Assembly (NCBI GenBank): GCA_946413525.1
Contig: CAMKKZ010000035.1
Location: 1-38,498 of the forward strand
Length of the DNA: 38,498 nucleotides
Direction: 5' to 3'
DNA from: an uncultured Oribacterium sp.
GTDB lineage: Bacteria; Bacillota; Clostridia; Lachnospirales; Lachnospiraceae
Below, piece after piece: positions 24,696-34,125 of the stretch. Numbering within the stretch: the first letter of the stretch is position 1; every line of letters starts with the position of its first letter. Both the position numbers and the translations under genes were made by a program. The notes below the pieces were generated by a model. It saw nothing but the letters and a program-made list of their open reading frames with translations. It searched no databases and was not told the origin of the DNA.

Positions 24696-25865
24696 TCATG
24701 ACTGCCCCTTGAGCCTCCCGACAAATTTTTCGATGCGGGACAGTGCCTTTTTCAGATCCCGGAGGGAATAGGCGTAAGAAATCCGGAGGAAGCCCTCGCC
24801 GCAGTCGCCGAAGGCCGTCCCCGGCACCACGGCCACCTTCTCCTCCCGCAGGAGCCTTTCGGCAAATTCCCCGCTCGTCATCCCGAATTCCCGGATGGAG
24901 GGGAAGACATAAAAAGCCCCGAAAGGCTCAAAGCATTCCATCCCCATGCCGCGAAGCCTGTTCACCACATAAAGGCGGCGCTCATTATAGGACTCCCGCA
25001 TCCTGGCCACGTCAATCTCCCCGTGCTTCAGCGCCTCGACGGCAGCGTACTGGGATGTCGTGGGCGCGCACATGATGGCGAACTGGTGGAGCTTGAGCAT
25101 GGCGGAAAGGATCTCCCGGGGGGCGCAGGCATAGCCCAGCCTCCAGCCCGTCATGGCATAGGCCTTGGAGAAGCCGTTAATGTAAACCGTCCGCTCCCGC
25201 ATGCCCGGAAATTCGATAACGGAGCTGGCCTTGCCCTTATAGCTTAGCTCGGAATAAATCTCATCGGAGAGGACGAAAAGGTCGTGTTCCTTGATGATCG
25301 GCACGATCCGCTCAAGATCCTCATATTCCATAATGGCCCCGGTCGGATTGTTAGGGAAAGGGAGGACCAGCAGCTTGGTCCTCGGGCTAATCTTCTGAAG
25401 AAGCTTTTCCGGGGTGAGGCGGAAATCGTCCTCGGCGGAAAGCTCGATGGACACCGGCACGCCCCCGGCCATCACGGCGCAGGGCAGGTACGATACGTAG
25501 CTGGGCTGGGGAATGAGGACCTCGTCGCCCGGATCCAGCATGACGCGCATGGCAAGGTCGATGGCCTCCGATCCCCCCACGGTCACCATGGCCTCCGACT
25601 TCGCGTCATAGGAAACCCCATGGTTCCGCTGCACATAAGCCACGATTTCCCGCCGCAGCTCCAGGAGTCCCGAATTGGAGCTGTAAAAAGTCCTGCCCTT
25701 CTCCAGGGAATAGATTCCCTCCTCCCTTATGTGCCAGGGCGTGTCGAAATCCGGCTCCCCCACGCCCAGGGAAATCGCGTCCTCCATTTCAGAAACAATG
25801 TCAAAGAACTTCCTTATCCCGCTGGGCTGTATACCGGCAATGGTCTGGTTCAGGGGATTTCTCAT
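24696..25865 (-). CDS. Class I/II pyridoxal-phosphate aminotransferase
   Basis: A 389-aa fold-type I aminotransferase. The N-terminus carries ISLGVGEPDFDTP; FYSSNSGLLELR and VTVGGSEAIDLAMRVM form the cofactor phosphate region; PFPNNPTGA and VLSDEIYSELSY hold the conserved Asn and Asp/Tyr; the Schiff-base lysine is in NGFSKAYAMTGWRLGYA. The substrate is not certain: the sequence resembles aspartate/aromatic or PatA/AlaT-type enzymes. The start codon overlaps the stop of the upstream Lrp-type regulator by 4 bp (ATGA), so they are translationally coupled, suggesting control by amino-acid supply. Confidence 0.93.
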   Translation of the reverse strand: MRNPLNQTIAGIQPSGIRKFFDIVSEMEDAISLGVGEPDFDTPWHIREEGIYSLEKGRTFYSSNSGLLELRREIVAYVQRNHGVSYDAKSEAMVTVGGSEAIDLAMRVMLDPGDEVLIPQPSYVSYLPCAVMAGGVPVSIELSAEDDFRLTPEKLLQKISPRTKLLVLPFPNNPTGAIMEYEDLERIVPIIKEHDLFVLSDEIYSELSYKGKASSVIEFPGMRERTVYINGFSKAYAMTGWRLGYACAPREILSAMLKLHQFAIMCAPTTSQYAAVEALKHGEIDVARMRESYNERRLYVVNRLRGMGMECFEPFGAFYVFPSIREFGMTSGEFAERLLREEKVAVVPGTAFGDCGEGFLRISYAYSLRDLKKALSRIEKFVGRLKGQS

Positions 25866-26344
25866 AAGGACACCTTCATCCTTTCATCCTCCCTGACCTC
25901 GTCGATGATCGTCCCGTGATCCTTATAGCGCTTCAGGACAAAGTGGGTGGCGGTGGAAAGCACGGATTCCATGGGACTCAGCTTCATGGATACGAAATTG
26001 GCCACCTCCTTCATTGTCTTCCCCTTGATCATTACCGTAAAGTCAAAAGCCCCGCTCATCAGGAAGAGGGAGTCCACCTCCTCATACTGGAAAATGCGTT
26101 CCGCGATGGAATCAAAGCCCATGCCCCGCTGCGGGGTGACCTTGACCTCGATCAAGGCATCCACCCTCTCATCCTTCGTCTTATCCCAGTTGATCATGGT
26201 ATGGTAGCCGCAAATAATATGCTCGTCCTCCATGCCCTCGATTTCCCTTGCCACGTCCTCCTCCCTGGCGGAAAGCATGGCGGCAATCTCCGGAACCGTC
26301 AGCCTGGAATTATTTTCAATCAGCGCTAATATCTTCTCCCTCAT
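25862..26344 (-). CDS. Lrp/AsnC family transcriptional regulator
   Basis: A 160-aa protein with an N-terminal winged-helix part (LALIENNSRLTVPEIAAMLSAREEDVAREI) and a C-terminal RAM/AsnC ligand-binding domain (ALIEVKVTPQRGMGFDSIAERI, then GAFDFTVMIKGKTMKEVANFV). Such proteins form octamers and respond to amino acids. The overlap with the aminotransferase gene suggests it regulates that enzyme or itself. The GAGGAGGGA ribosome binding site belongs to a hairpin repeat unit. A promoter is predicted at 26578-26606. Confidence 0.93.
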   Translation of the reverse strand: MREKILALIENNSRLTVPEIAAMLSAREEDVAREIEGMEDEHIICGYHTMINWDKTKDERVDALIEVKVTPQRGMGFDSIAERIFQYEEVDSLFLMSGAFDFTVMIKGKTMKEVANFVSMKLSPMESVLSTATHFVLKRYKDHGTIIDEVREDERMKVSL

Positions 26345-26346
26345 TC

Positions 26347-26545
26347 TCCCTCCTCTATCAAAGTGGTATTTTGACCGCTTTAACTCCGGACAAGCATCTG
26401 CGTTGCCGCAAGCTGCATGGTTCCCCTATTCAAAGCGGTCCTCTGGCCATTATATTTAATGACGGCAAACGGACGCGGGATTTGGATCCATACGGTTTCG
26501 CCATCAAAGCGGTCTTCTGGCCATTATTTTAAATCGACGCCAAAC
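26347..26545 (-). repeat. Hairpin-SD repeat units upstream of the Lrp gene
   Basis: The unit next to the gene has stem AAAGTGG (26360-26366)/CCGCTTT (26375-26381) and supplies the ribosome binding site. Two more degenerate units follow to about 26545, recognisable by AAAGCGGTC and CTGGCCATTAT segments. No gene is present here. Confidence 0.7.
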
Positions 26546-26577
26546 GGACGGGAATCGCGTCCGAAAAGCGTCATTAC

Positions 26578-26606
26578 ATTGTATACGCAGTCCCTTTTAA
26601 ATGCAA
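26578..26606 (-). promoter_or_regulatory. Predicted promoter of Lrp-aminotransferase operon
   Basis: Minus-strand -35 TTGCAT (26601-26606), 17-bp spacer and -10 TACAAT (26578-26583). It lies about 235 bp upstream of the regulator, so the leader would contain the hairpin repeat units. Confidence 0.55.
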
Positions 26607-26654
26607 CAAGGGGCAGGCTATTTTTTTCCCGGAGCATTGTCCCCGGCGATTGCT

Positions 26655-27818
26655 TCAGCATTCCTGGCGTACAGGAGAAAAAAATTTTTTTGCCTGCCTC
26701 ACGAGGTACTCCCAGGTAGCCATCATAAGGCGAAGCTCGATCAGGGCAAGCCTTGCGGGCGGCACCCGGGCAAAATCCGCCTTTTTCAATGTATCCACAT
26801 GGAAGAGCCCCATCAGAAGGCCCAGGAGGTAATCCGCCCCGTAGCCCTTCCACACAAAAAATGCCGCCTTTACAAGAAAGCCGGAAAGAAGGGAGGGGAA
26901 ATTCAGAAGGAGAAGCGGGAGCGGCATGTTCTTGTACAGGAGATAGACGCTGTTCCTTGCGGAAAGGCGCACCTTGAAGCGGTTATATTTGCTCCCGGTG
27001 GTGCCGGAGCCCGCATGCTCGCAGACCGCCCCGGGAACGTAGAGGATATGATAGCCGTACAGGTTCGCGCGGAAGGAGATGTCCACGTCCTCAAGATAAG
27101 CGAAATGACGGACATCGAAGAGTCCCGTTACGGAAAGGGCGGACAGACGGTAGATCGCGGCCCCCGCGCAGGCGGAAAAGACGCGGCCCGGACGATCCCA
27201 TTCCGAGGCCGGCTCCCCCTGCCCCCTCTGGAACTGCCAGCCCATGATCGTGAACTGGTCTCCGGCGTCATCCATCCGGGAAGGATCCCGCATGCTGACC
27301 ATGCGGGAGCTTGCGGCAAAGACGCGGCCCTTTTCGTCCCTTTCCATGGCCTCCTCCAGGGCACGGACAAAGCCGCCATGCGCCCTGGTGTCATTGTTAA
27401 GAAGAAGGGCATAGCGGAGGCCCTTTTCCATGGCCCAATGAATGCCCCGATTCACGGCTTCCGAAAAGCCCAGGTTCTTCCTGTTCCGAAGGACCACCCT
27501 CCGCCCGGGGTCTCCGGCCCTCCACTGTCGGAGCCATGCAAGGCTCCCGTCCTCCGATGCATTATCCACCACCACAATATAAAAGCCCCATCCGTCCAGG
27601 CCCTCGGGCGCCTCCTGCCCCTCCAGGGCTTTCATGCAGTCCGGCAGGAAACGAAGGCCGTTATAGTTCGGAATGATCACGGCGGTCCGCACAGGAAGGC
27701 TTCCTGCCCCATCATGCCCGCCCGAAGCAGTTTCCGAAGACTGCCTCAGAATCGCGTTGTGATTAAGCCCTGCCCCGTCATGCCCATCCAAAGCAGCTCT
27801 TGCAATTTTTCGCGTCAT
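26655..27818 (-). CDS. Family 2 glycosyltransferase
   Basis: A 387-aa GT-A fold glycosyltransferase of the rhamnosyltransferase-like group. Motifs: TAVIIPNYNGLRFL, IVVVDNASEDGS, RNKNLGFSEAVNRG-like segment, LLLNNDT (metal/nucleotide-binding) and AYLEDVDISFRA. A hydrophobic C-terminal segment (LLLLNFPSLLSGFLVKAAFFVW) suggests membrane association. It probably transfers a sugar during surface polysaccharide synthesis. The start at 27818 has AAGGGG seven bases upstream and is 10 bp after nagA, so the two are co-transcribed. The first about 42 residues contain a duplicated GHDGAG segment and are not part of the domain; a GTG start after them is an alternative. Confidence 0.88.
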   Translation of the reverse strand: MTRKIARAALDGHDGAGLNHNAILRQSSETASGGHDGAGSLPVRTAVIIPNYNGLRFLPDCMKALEGQEAPEGLDGWGFYIVVVDNASEDGSLAWLRQWRAGDPGRRVVLRNRKNLGFSEAVNRGIHWAMEKGLRYALLLNNDTRAHGGFVRALEEAMERDEKGRVFAASSRMVSMRDPSRMDDAGDQFTIMGWQFQRGQGEPASEWDRPGRVFSACAGAAIYRLSALSVTGLFDVRHFAYLEDVDISFRANLYGYHILYVPGAVCEHAGSGTTGSKYNRFKVRLSARNSVYLLYKNMPLPLLLLNFPSLLSGFLVKAAFFVWKGYGADYLLGLLMGLFHVDTLKKADFARVPPARLALIELRLMMATWEYLVRQAKKFFSPVRQEC

Positions 27819-27828
27819 AGAATTCCCC

Positions 27829-29184
27829 TTATAACACAGCTTGGGGACGGATAAGCTCCCCGTTTTTAAACACGGCGGCGACCTGAAGGTGCTCCCTTGT
27901 TCCCGGGCGGTTCCGGAGAAGCACGAGGTCTGCCGCCTTTCCCTCTTCTATGGAGCCCATGCTTTCAAAAACCCCCAATACCCTGGCGGGGTTTTCCGAG
28001 GCGGCAGTGACGGCGGATTCCAAGGGGATTCCCATCTCCAGCACGGCCGTCCTTAAGCAGTCCATCAGGTTGGAAACCGAACCCGCGATGGCGCCCCCCT
28101 CTTCCAGCCGGCAATACCTGCCCTCCTTCCGGATGGCCTGCCCTCCCAGCATGTATTTCCCGTCCGGCATGCCGACGCAGCGCAGGCTGTCGCTGATCAT
28201 CACGACACGCTCCCGACCCAGAAGCCGGAAAGCAAGCCGTACCATGGCCGGGTGCACATGGATTCCGTCGGCAATCAACTCCGCCCGGACATTAGCCGAG
28301 TCAAATACGGCGCCCGGCACGCCGGGAGCGCGGTGGGAAATGGCGCTCATGGCATTAAAAAGATGCACCGCATGATCCGCGCCCGCCCGAAAGGCGCGCA
28401 TGGCCGTTTCGTAGTCCGCGTTCGTATGGGCCAGAGAAATATGCGCCCGATCCTTTAACGCGGAAATATAAGCCGAGAAATCGGGGTTTTCCTCCGGGGC
28501 AAGGCCAAGGATCTTCACCAGGCCGCCGGAGCTCTCCAGAAAGTCCTCCGCAAGGACGGCATCGGCGGGAAGGATGTATTTCCCGTTCTGGGCCCCCTTC
28601 TTTTCATGGCTGATGAAGGGTCCCTCCATGTTGAGGCCGCAAAGGCTTGCCTCATTCTTTCCGTGCTCCCCGTCGCGGAAGGCCCTCGCCCGGCGCAGCG
28701 TCCTTTTCAAATCCTCCGCGGGAAGGGTCAGCGTGGCCGGGGCGATGCCGGTAATGCCGCTGGACAGCTCATATTCCGCGATCCGGCGGAAAAGCTCCAT
28801 GGCCTCCGCCTCTCCCATCGAGGCATCCCCCGTGTCGCAGACATCCAGCCCCAGGCAGCCGTGGAAATGAAGGTCGATGAGCCCGGGGATCAGGAAGCCG
28901 TCCTCCCCATCGAGGACCCCGTCTATCAGAGTGGGATTTGGCCGCTCTGAGTTTTGACATTGCGAACCGCCTGCGGGATCCAATGGCTCCCTGCTGCCCG
29001 CTTCCTGGCCTGCCGGCCCCGGAGCATCCCACTTTTTTCCTTCCGTCATCCTGAATCCTGCTTCATCCTGATTCCCGCCCTCTGAGGAATCCCATGAAAA
29101 ACGGCAGATCTTCCCATCTTCGATCCATAAGCTTCCAGGCAAAAAAGCATTCCCACGAAAAATCCTCGCATTTGAAATTTCCAT
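27829..29184 (-). CDS. nagA: N-acetylglucosamine-6-phosphate deacetylase with in-frame insertion
   Basis: A 451-aa amidohydrolase that removes acetate from GlcNAc-6-P in amino-sugar catabolism and recycling. Seen: GLIDLHFHG (metal HxH), NMEGPFISHEKKGA (metal Glu), LAHTNAD and HLFNAMS (metal or substrate His), and ISDSLRCVGMPDG with the catalytic Asp. Typical NagA is about 380 aa; here some 60 extra residues stand between the N-terminal strands (ending RFSWDSSEGG) and FLIPGLID. Part of the insert (QCQNSERPNPTLID) is encoded by a dispersed repeat unit found in noncoding DNA at 38200-38300. No GlcN-6-P deaminase gene is adjacent. It is followed at 10 bp by the glycosyltransferase. Confidence 0.93.
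   Translation of the reverse strand: MEISNARIFRGNAFLPGSLWIEDGKICRFSWDSSEGGNQDEAGFRMTEGKKWDAPGPAGQEAGSREPLDPAGGSQCQNSERPNPTLIDGVLDGEDGFLIPGLIDLHFHGCLGLDVCDTGDASMGEAEAMELFRRIAEYELSSGITGIAPATLTLPAEDLKRTLRRARAFRDGEHGKNEASLCGLNMEGPFISHEKKGAQNGKYILPADAVLAEDFLESSGGLVKILGLAPEENPDFSAYISALKDRAHISLAHTNADYETAMRAFRAGADHAVHLFNAMSAISHRAPGVPGAVFDSANVRAELIADGIHVHPAMVRLAFRLLGRERVVMISDSLRCVGMPDGKYMLGGQAIRKEGRYCRLEEGGAIAGSVSNLMDCLRTAVLEMGIPLESAVTAASENPARVLGVFESMGSIEEGKAADLVLLRNRPGTREHLQVAAVFKNGELIRPQAVL
28915..28992 (-). repeat. Hairpin repeat unit inside nagA
   Basis: CAGAGTGG (28927-28934)/CCGCTCTG (28942-28949) is the family stem, followed by GTTTTGACATTGCGAACCGC. The unit matches the two tandem units at 38160-38305 at most positions. 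It is translated in frame as part of the nagA insertion. Confidence 0.8.
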
Positions 29185-29373
29185 ACTGCCCCCTTGAGCG
29201 TGACCCCTGTCCGATAATATTCCTTTCGCCGTGATCCGCCGAATTGATTTTACTGTATTAAATACGTGCTGCTGTCGATGACATTTTTCTGAATAATATC
29301 AAGAACCCTGCCTGAAAGCAAGACAGATGATTTTCACTGCCACCCCCGGTTTCATTCGTTACACTATCGACAG

Positions 29374-31041
29374 TTATTTCAGCTTAAGCTTAACCTGCTT
29401 CTGAAAGAACGCCGCTCCATAACATATTATTTCCTCATACCCTTTCAGTCCATCAGCATATTTTCTCGTTTCAATCTGCTTAATGGCTTCCTTGCAATCA
29501 TTATCCATATCAGATTCTTTATGTGACTTTTTAGCCTCGATAATGATTGCTCGTCTGTTCTTCTTGTCTTTGAGCAGGATATCCGGTCTTCCAAGCCCTT
29601 TCTCCTTGTTGGAATCCACACTGTATCCCCTCCCGACAAACACTCCGGCAAGAAAAGCATGATAGTAGTCTTCATGATAATCGTTATAGCTTATCGTATC
29701 CCACAGAAGGCCTGATATAATCTCCGTGGCACGCGCTTCATCCTTTTCCCATAGTGTATCGATCAGTTCTTTTACCGCATCATCGCTCACTGTATCCGTA
29801 AAAAAACGAACTACGGCATCTTCAAAGATTGAAGAAATCTCTCTGTTAGGGATTTTTAATGAAACCGTTTCTCCGTCTTCCCCTGCATCAGCTTTCGTAA
29901 TATATCCTGTCATCAGAAGCACACTCCAGAGATTATCTTCCGTGGAATGCAACGTATCATAGGTTAATTCATCTGAAATCTTCTGAACAATAGTCTCGCC
30001 ATTAAGCAGTGCCTCAAATTTGTCCGAAACATCAAATTCAGTACGTTTTACAAATGTCAATAAGATTCCATTATGACTTGTATTCTTCCAATAATTCTTG
30101 GGCTTAGCGTCCCTGCGCTTCTTTAATGCAGAAAGGTAATTGATCACATCCCAGGGACAATACACATAACTGTTGCCGAAAATATATCCGTCATACCATT
30201 CCTTTATTGTATCAGCCGTCTCGGATCTGTCAGCAGCTTTAAGGATAGCTGCGACCTCTGTTTTTGAAAAGCCAAAATACTGTGAAAAATCTACATCAAG
30301 TACTGAATACGATGCAAAATTATTAGTGCCTGTAAATATGCTTTCCTTAGCTATTCGAAGGCATCCTGTGACCACAGCGAACTTCAGGAACTCATTATCC
30401 TTAAGCGCTGTACTCATAATCCCCTTAATTACATCCAGCATTCTGGAATAATAATGATTCTTTGCTGCATCTTTCTCACTTGCTTTTGCCAGAGGAACAT
30501 CATATTCGTCTATAAGCAGGATAACCTGTTTGCCATATACGGTATTGAGCATACGCATAATGGTTTTTAAGGAATTCTTTACGTCAGAATCCCTCCCCGA
30601 TTCAGACTTCAATCTAAGAAATGTTTTTTTATCATCATCATCCACCTTATCAACATCCAATATACTTAAAAAGTCCTTACACACTTCCGCAAGCCGGGCT
30701 TTTAGCATATCATATGCGCCGTTAAAATCTTCGCCTTCTACATCCTTAAAAGAAATAAACAGCACTGGATACTGATTCATCCACTCCTTGCAAAATGTCT
30801 TATGCTTCGCAATTGCGAGATTTTCAAAAAGGCTCTTGCTGTCTTTCCTGACACTGAAAAAATTTTCCATCATGCTCATCATCAGAGTCTTTCCAAATCG
30901 CCTTGGTCTGGTAAACAACGTAACTTTATTATTCGTATCATGCACAAGTTCATACATGATCTCGGTCTTATCCACATAGTATGCATTATCATTACGAAGA
31001 GCCGCAAAATCTGCTTCTCCAACACTTACTGTAAAAGCCAT
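29374..31041 (-). CDS. AAA-ATPase with C-terminal PD-(D/E)XK nuclease-like domain
   Basis: A 555-aa protein of the multi-copy AAA-ATPase-like/DUF1703-type family common in gut Clostridia and Bacteroidetes. Residues 1-60 hold YYVDKTE and the P-loop-like TRPRRFGKT; QVILLIDEYDVPL is the Walker B; the C-terminus has GRPDILLKDKKNRRAIIIEAKKS, the core of a PD-(D/E)XK nuclease (Asp, Glu-x-Lys). No biological role is established for the family; defence or selfish-element roles are discussed. The DNA is more AT-rich than its neighbours, suggesting transfer. AAAGGAGG precedes the start. A truncated paralog is at 16202-16615. Confidence 0.9.
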   Translation of the reverse strand: MAFTVSVGEADFAALRNDNAYYVDKTEIMYELVHDTNNKVTLFTRPRRFGKTLMMSMMENFFSVRKDSKSLFENLAIAKHKTFCKEWMNQYPVLFISFKDVEGEDFNGAYDMLKARLAEVCKDFLSILDVDKVDDDDKKTFLRLKSESGRDSDVKNSLKTIMRMLNTVYGKQVILLIDEYDVPLAKASEKDAAKNHYYSRMLDVIKGIMSTALKDNEFLKFAVVTGCLRIAKESIFTGTNNFASYSVLDVDFSQYFGFSKTEVAAILKAADRSETADTIKEWYDGYIFGNSYVYCPWDVINYLSALKKRRDAKPKNYWKNTSHNGILLTFVKRTEFDVSDKFEALLNGETIVQKISDELTYDTLHSTEDNLWSVLLMTGYITKADAGEDGETVSLKIPNREISSIFEDAVVRFFTDTVSDDAVKELIDTLWEKDEARATEIISGLLWDTISYNDYHEDYYHAFLAGVFVGRGYSVDSNKEKGLGRPDILLKDKKNRRAIIIEAKKSHKESDMDNDCKEAIKQIETRKYADGLKGYEEIICYGAAFFQKQVKLKLK

Positions 31042-31230
31042 ATATGCGGGCCTCCTTTCAGCCTCATAAATGCCCTCAGATTCACGTAATAATCACAATA
31101 AAATACTACCATGAAGCAGTCAAAATTCCCTCTTGGCATAACGCCCGGTTTTCCTTTTGAAATGAATGCCATCAACTACAATAGATAAAGATCCCATTGC
31201 TCCTAATGGCACAAACATTGATTTCAACTC

Positions 31231-31370
31231 TTATGGAGGGTCTGTTAAAATCCATTCCTTTATCTCGTCGCAAAGTGCCAGAATTTCATCATCCGTCATC
31301 TTTTTTTTCCATTCGAATTCTTCCCCTTCATCGCCTGATTAAATTTCTCTTTCGCCTGTTCATTTGTCAT
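31231..31370 (-). pseudogene. Small frameshifted gene (about 46 codons)
   Basis: A good ribosome binding site (GGAGGG, six bases before ATG at 31370) starts a frame MTNEQAKEKFNQA. A second frame continues DEGEEFEWKKKMTDD, EILALCDEIKEWILTDPP and ends at TAA 31231. Joining them needs a single added base near GCGATGAAG, so one base seems to be missing. The protein is not recognised. A programmed frameshift is less likely because the shift point is not a slippery run, although an A8 run lies shortly after. Confidence 0.45.
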
Positions 31371-31641
31371 GGCAACCCTCCACGCATAATGTCTATAATG
31401 TTTGCATATTTCTGGTAATCTGCTACTGTTGATTTTTAATTCATCATAGCACTTTGTAAATGAAATTCAAGCAAATCTACCCTATCAATCATCGGTATCT
31501 CCAGGATTTCCACTGCTCTTTAAAGATCTGTTCGACCAGGATGATTTATCCTCATGAGTTTTTCAGATCCTCCACATATTTATCATATTGTTTTTTATAT
31601 TTTCCCACCGCCATGGTGATAATTCGGCTTGCCAAGCAAAG

Positions 31642-31669
31642 AAAACCCCGACAAGCATGTCGGAGTTTT
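31642..31669 (-). terminator. Terminator downstream of the hydratase operon
   Basis: On the minus strand AAAACTCCGACA and TGTCGGGGTTTT form a 12-bp stem with one wobble pair and a 4-base loop, followed by CTTT. It lies 150 bp after the hydratase stop. The stretch 31371-31641 holds only short frames, such as a 20-codon MAVGKYKKQYDK frame, without support. Confidence 0.6.
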
Positions 31670-31703
31670 CTTTCTTACTGACGATTTCGCCTTTTCGGGA
31701 TGA

Positions 31704-31805
31704 CACAGCGCAAAGTCTGTCACAGCGCAAAACTTGTCACAGCGCAAAGCTTGTCACAGCGCAAAACTTGTCACAGCGCAAAACTTGTCACAGCGCAAAG
31801 CTTGT
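31704..31805. repeat. Six 17-bp tandem repeats (iteron-like)
   Basis: Six perfect-length units of CACAGCGCAAARCTTGT, differing at only a few positions: unit 1 ends AGTCTGT, the others alternate A or G before CTTGT. The array starts 16 bp beyond the hydratase stop and ends before the terminator. It is too short and lacks spacers to be CRISPR. Confidence 0.95.
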
Positions 31806-31821
31806 CACAAGGAGCCTTCCA

Positions 31822-34125
31822 TTACGCAAGTCCCTTGCGGGCGCGGTTATAATTGATGAGGCACCCTGCCTCGATGATCTTCCTTTCCTCCGGGGTCATC
31901 GGGGCCGTGTAAAGGGTGATCTCGGAAATCTTTTCGCCGATCACATAGGCTTTCACATTGTCAAGCCTGTTCTCCTCGATCGCCCGGCGGATTCCGGGGA
32001 TATAGATATAGCTTCCGACCTCGAGCATGTCCGCGTCCTCCTTCATCTGGAAGGGGATCATGCCCCAGTTCATCACGTTGGAACGGTAGCGCTTCGTGGC
32101 ATATTCCTTCGTTATATTCGCGAGGCCGCCGATGACGCGCTGGCAGGACGCGGCCTGCTCCCGGGCGGATCCGTCACCGGGCTTGATGGCGTAGATGATG
32201 GAACCGATTTCCGTCTCCCCGGGAACAATATTCTCCTGTCCGGGAATCTCGCGGATCTTTTTGAAGACCTCTTCAAGCTTTGGATCCTCCTTAAAAACAT
32301 CCCTGCCGGCGACACGGGCCTTTTCAACGCGGTCCACAGCCTTGGAACGTCCGACATATTCGGGATCCCTCCGGCTTAACGCAAATTCGGCCAGCCCCAG
32401 GGGGTTGGAACGGTAGGATGAGGTTTCCCCGGACGGGATCAGCTCGTCGGTGGTGGTCACCGGATCCAGGATTTTGGAACATACCTTCAGGATAATGTTT
32501 TCCGTCAGGGCGCTCATCTTCGGCCAGGGCTTGATATTCGGCCCCTCCACCAGGGGTTCGGAAGGATTCGCCTTGCCGAAGCCGTAATAGCACCTCGCTT
32601 TGTACGCGCTGTCGTCAAACTTATATTCCGGAATATCCCCCCAGCAGTCCATTGTTTCGGCGGAGGTCAGGATGCCCCCGTTCGCGGCGGTCGCGGCAAT
32701 CGAACGGGCATCCATCAGTGCCACCGCGCTGAGCTGCCCATTGCCGGGCTTGCTTCCTTCGCGGTTCGGGAAATTCCGGGTCGTATGGCGGATGGAAAGT
32801 CCGTCATTCATCGGGGTATCCCCGGCGCCGAAGCAAGGCCCGCAGAAAGCGGTGCGGATAATTACGCCGCTTGCCATAAGGTCCGTAAGGACTCCCTTTT
32901 TGGCAAGGTCCATGAACACGGGCTGCGAAGAAGGGTAGACGGCGAGGCTGAACTGGTCATTCCCCGTAGTTTTTCCTTTGAGGGCATGCGCGGCCTCGAT
33001 GACATTGGTATAATTTCCGCCGGCGCAGCCCGCGATCAAGCCCTGCTGCACCATAAGCCCCCGATCCGTGATCTTGCTGAGGAGGTGCAGCTTCGCGCGA
33101 CCCTGGGCAACCTTGTCCGCCTCCTTTTCCACTTCCGCAAGAATATCCGGAAGATTCGCGTTCAATTCATCAATTTCAAAGGTATTGCTGGGATGGAAGG
33201 GAAGCGCAATCATCGGCTTGACCGTGGCAAGATCCACATACACGCAGCCGTCATAATAGGCAAGCGGCGCAGGGTTCAGTTCCCTGTAATCCCCCTCTCT
33301 CCCGTGAAGGGCCAGAAACGCCTTAGTATCCTCATCGGTCCGCCAGATGGAGGACAGGCAGGTCGTTTCCGTCGTCATGACATCGATGCCGTTCCGGTAA
33401 TCCGTCGTCATTGTGGAGATTCCGGGACCCACGAATTCCATGACCTTGTTTTTGACGTAGCCGTTTTTGAATACCGCGCCGATAATGGCAAGGGCGATAT
33501 CCTGCGGGCCGACAAAGGGAGCCGGCTTCCCGTCCAGGTACACCGCGATGACGCCCGGCCTTGCCACATCATAGGTATCCGAAAGAAGCTGCTTTGCCAG
33601 CTCCCCGCCGCCCTCTCCAATGGCCATCGTGCCAAGGGCGCCATAACGGGTATGGGAATCGGATCCCAGAATCATCTTTCCTCCGCCGGCGAACATTTCG
33701 CGCATGAACTGATGGATGACCGCGATATGGGGCGGCACGTAAATGCCGCCGTATTTTTTCGCGGCGGAAAGCCCGAACATATGGTCGTCGTCATTAATGG
33801 TCCCGCCCACGGCGCACAGGGAATTATGACAATTGGTCAGGACGTACGGAATCGGAAATTTCTCCATCCCGGACGCCCGGGCCGTCTGGATGATCCCGAC
33901 AAAGGTGATGTCATGCGATGCCATCGCGTCAAAGCGGATTTTCAGATTCTCCATATCTCCCGAGCTGTTGTGGGATTCCATGATGGAATAAGCCATGGTC
34001 CCCTTTAATGCCTCTTCCTTCTTCGCAGGCCTGCCGCAGAGGGCCGGAACCCGCTCCGCTTCTGCCTCCGGAACAATCTCCTTCCCGTTCACAAGATAAA
34101 CTCCGCCGTCATACAGTTTTACCAT
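31822..34125 (-). CDS. Aconitase-family hydratase
   Basis: A 767-aa [4Fe-4S] hydro-lyase of the aconitase superfamily, resembling the YbhJ-type 'hydratase' group rather than housekeeping AcnA or AcnB. Cluster ligands are expected in GCAGGNYTN (first Cys) and FCGPCFG (two Cys, as in aconitase CGPC). Other active-site segments are [20 protein letters not shown] and [14 protein letters not shown], and the C-terminal swivel domain has [30 protein letters not shown]. The natural substrate is unknown; the neighbouring organic-anion carrier suggests an imported di- or tricarboxylate. AAAGGAGG precedes the start. The gene is last in a probable three-gene operon. Confidence 0.88.
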   Translation of the reverse strand: MVKLYDGGVYLVNGKEIVPEAEAERVPALCGRPAKKEEALKGTMAYSIMESHNSSGDMENLKIRFDAMASHDITFVGIIQTARASGMEKFPIPYVLTNCHNSLCAVGGTINDDDHMFGLSAAKKYGGIYVPPHIAVIHQFMREMFAGGGKMILGSDSHTRYGALGTMAIGEGGGELAKQLLSDTYDVARPGVIAVYLDGKPAPFVGPQDIALAIIGAVFKNGYVKNKVMEFVGPGISTMTTDYRNGIDVMTTETTCLSSIWRTDEDTKAFLALHGREGDYRELNPAPLAYYDGCVYVDLATVKPMIALPFHPSNTFEIDELNANLPDILAEVEKEADKVAQGRAKLHLLSKITDRGLMVQQGLIAGCAGGNYTNVIEAAHALKGKTTGNDQFSLAVYPSSQPVFMDLAKKGVLTDLMASGVIIRTAFCGPCFGAGDTPMNDGLSIRHTTRNFPNREGSKPGNGQLSAVALMDARSIAATAANGGILTSAETMDCWGDIPEYKFDDSAYKARCYYGFGKANPSEPLVEGPNIKPWPKMSALTENIILKVCSKILDPVTTTDELIPSGETSSYRSNPLGLAEFALSRRDPEYVGRSKAVDRVEKARVAGRDVFKEDPKLEEVFKKIREIPGQENIVPGETEIGSIIYAIKPGDGSAREQAASCQRVIGGLANITKEYATKRYRSNVMNWGMIPFQMKEDADMLEVGSYIYIPGIRRAIEENRLDNVKAYVIGEKISEITLYTAPMTPEERKIIEAGCLINYNRARKGLA

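Noticed and set aside
31704..31805. CRISPR array
   Set aside because: Repeats are 17 bp, contiguous without spacers, and no cas genes are present.
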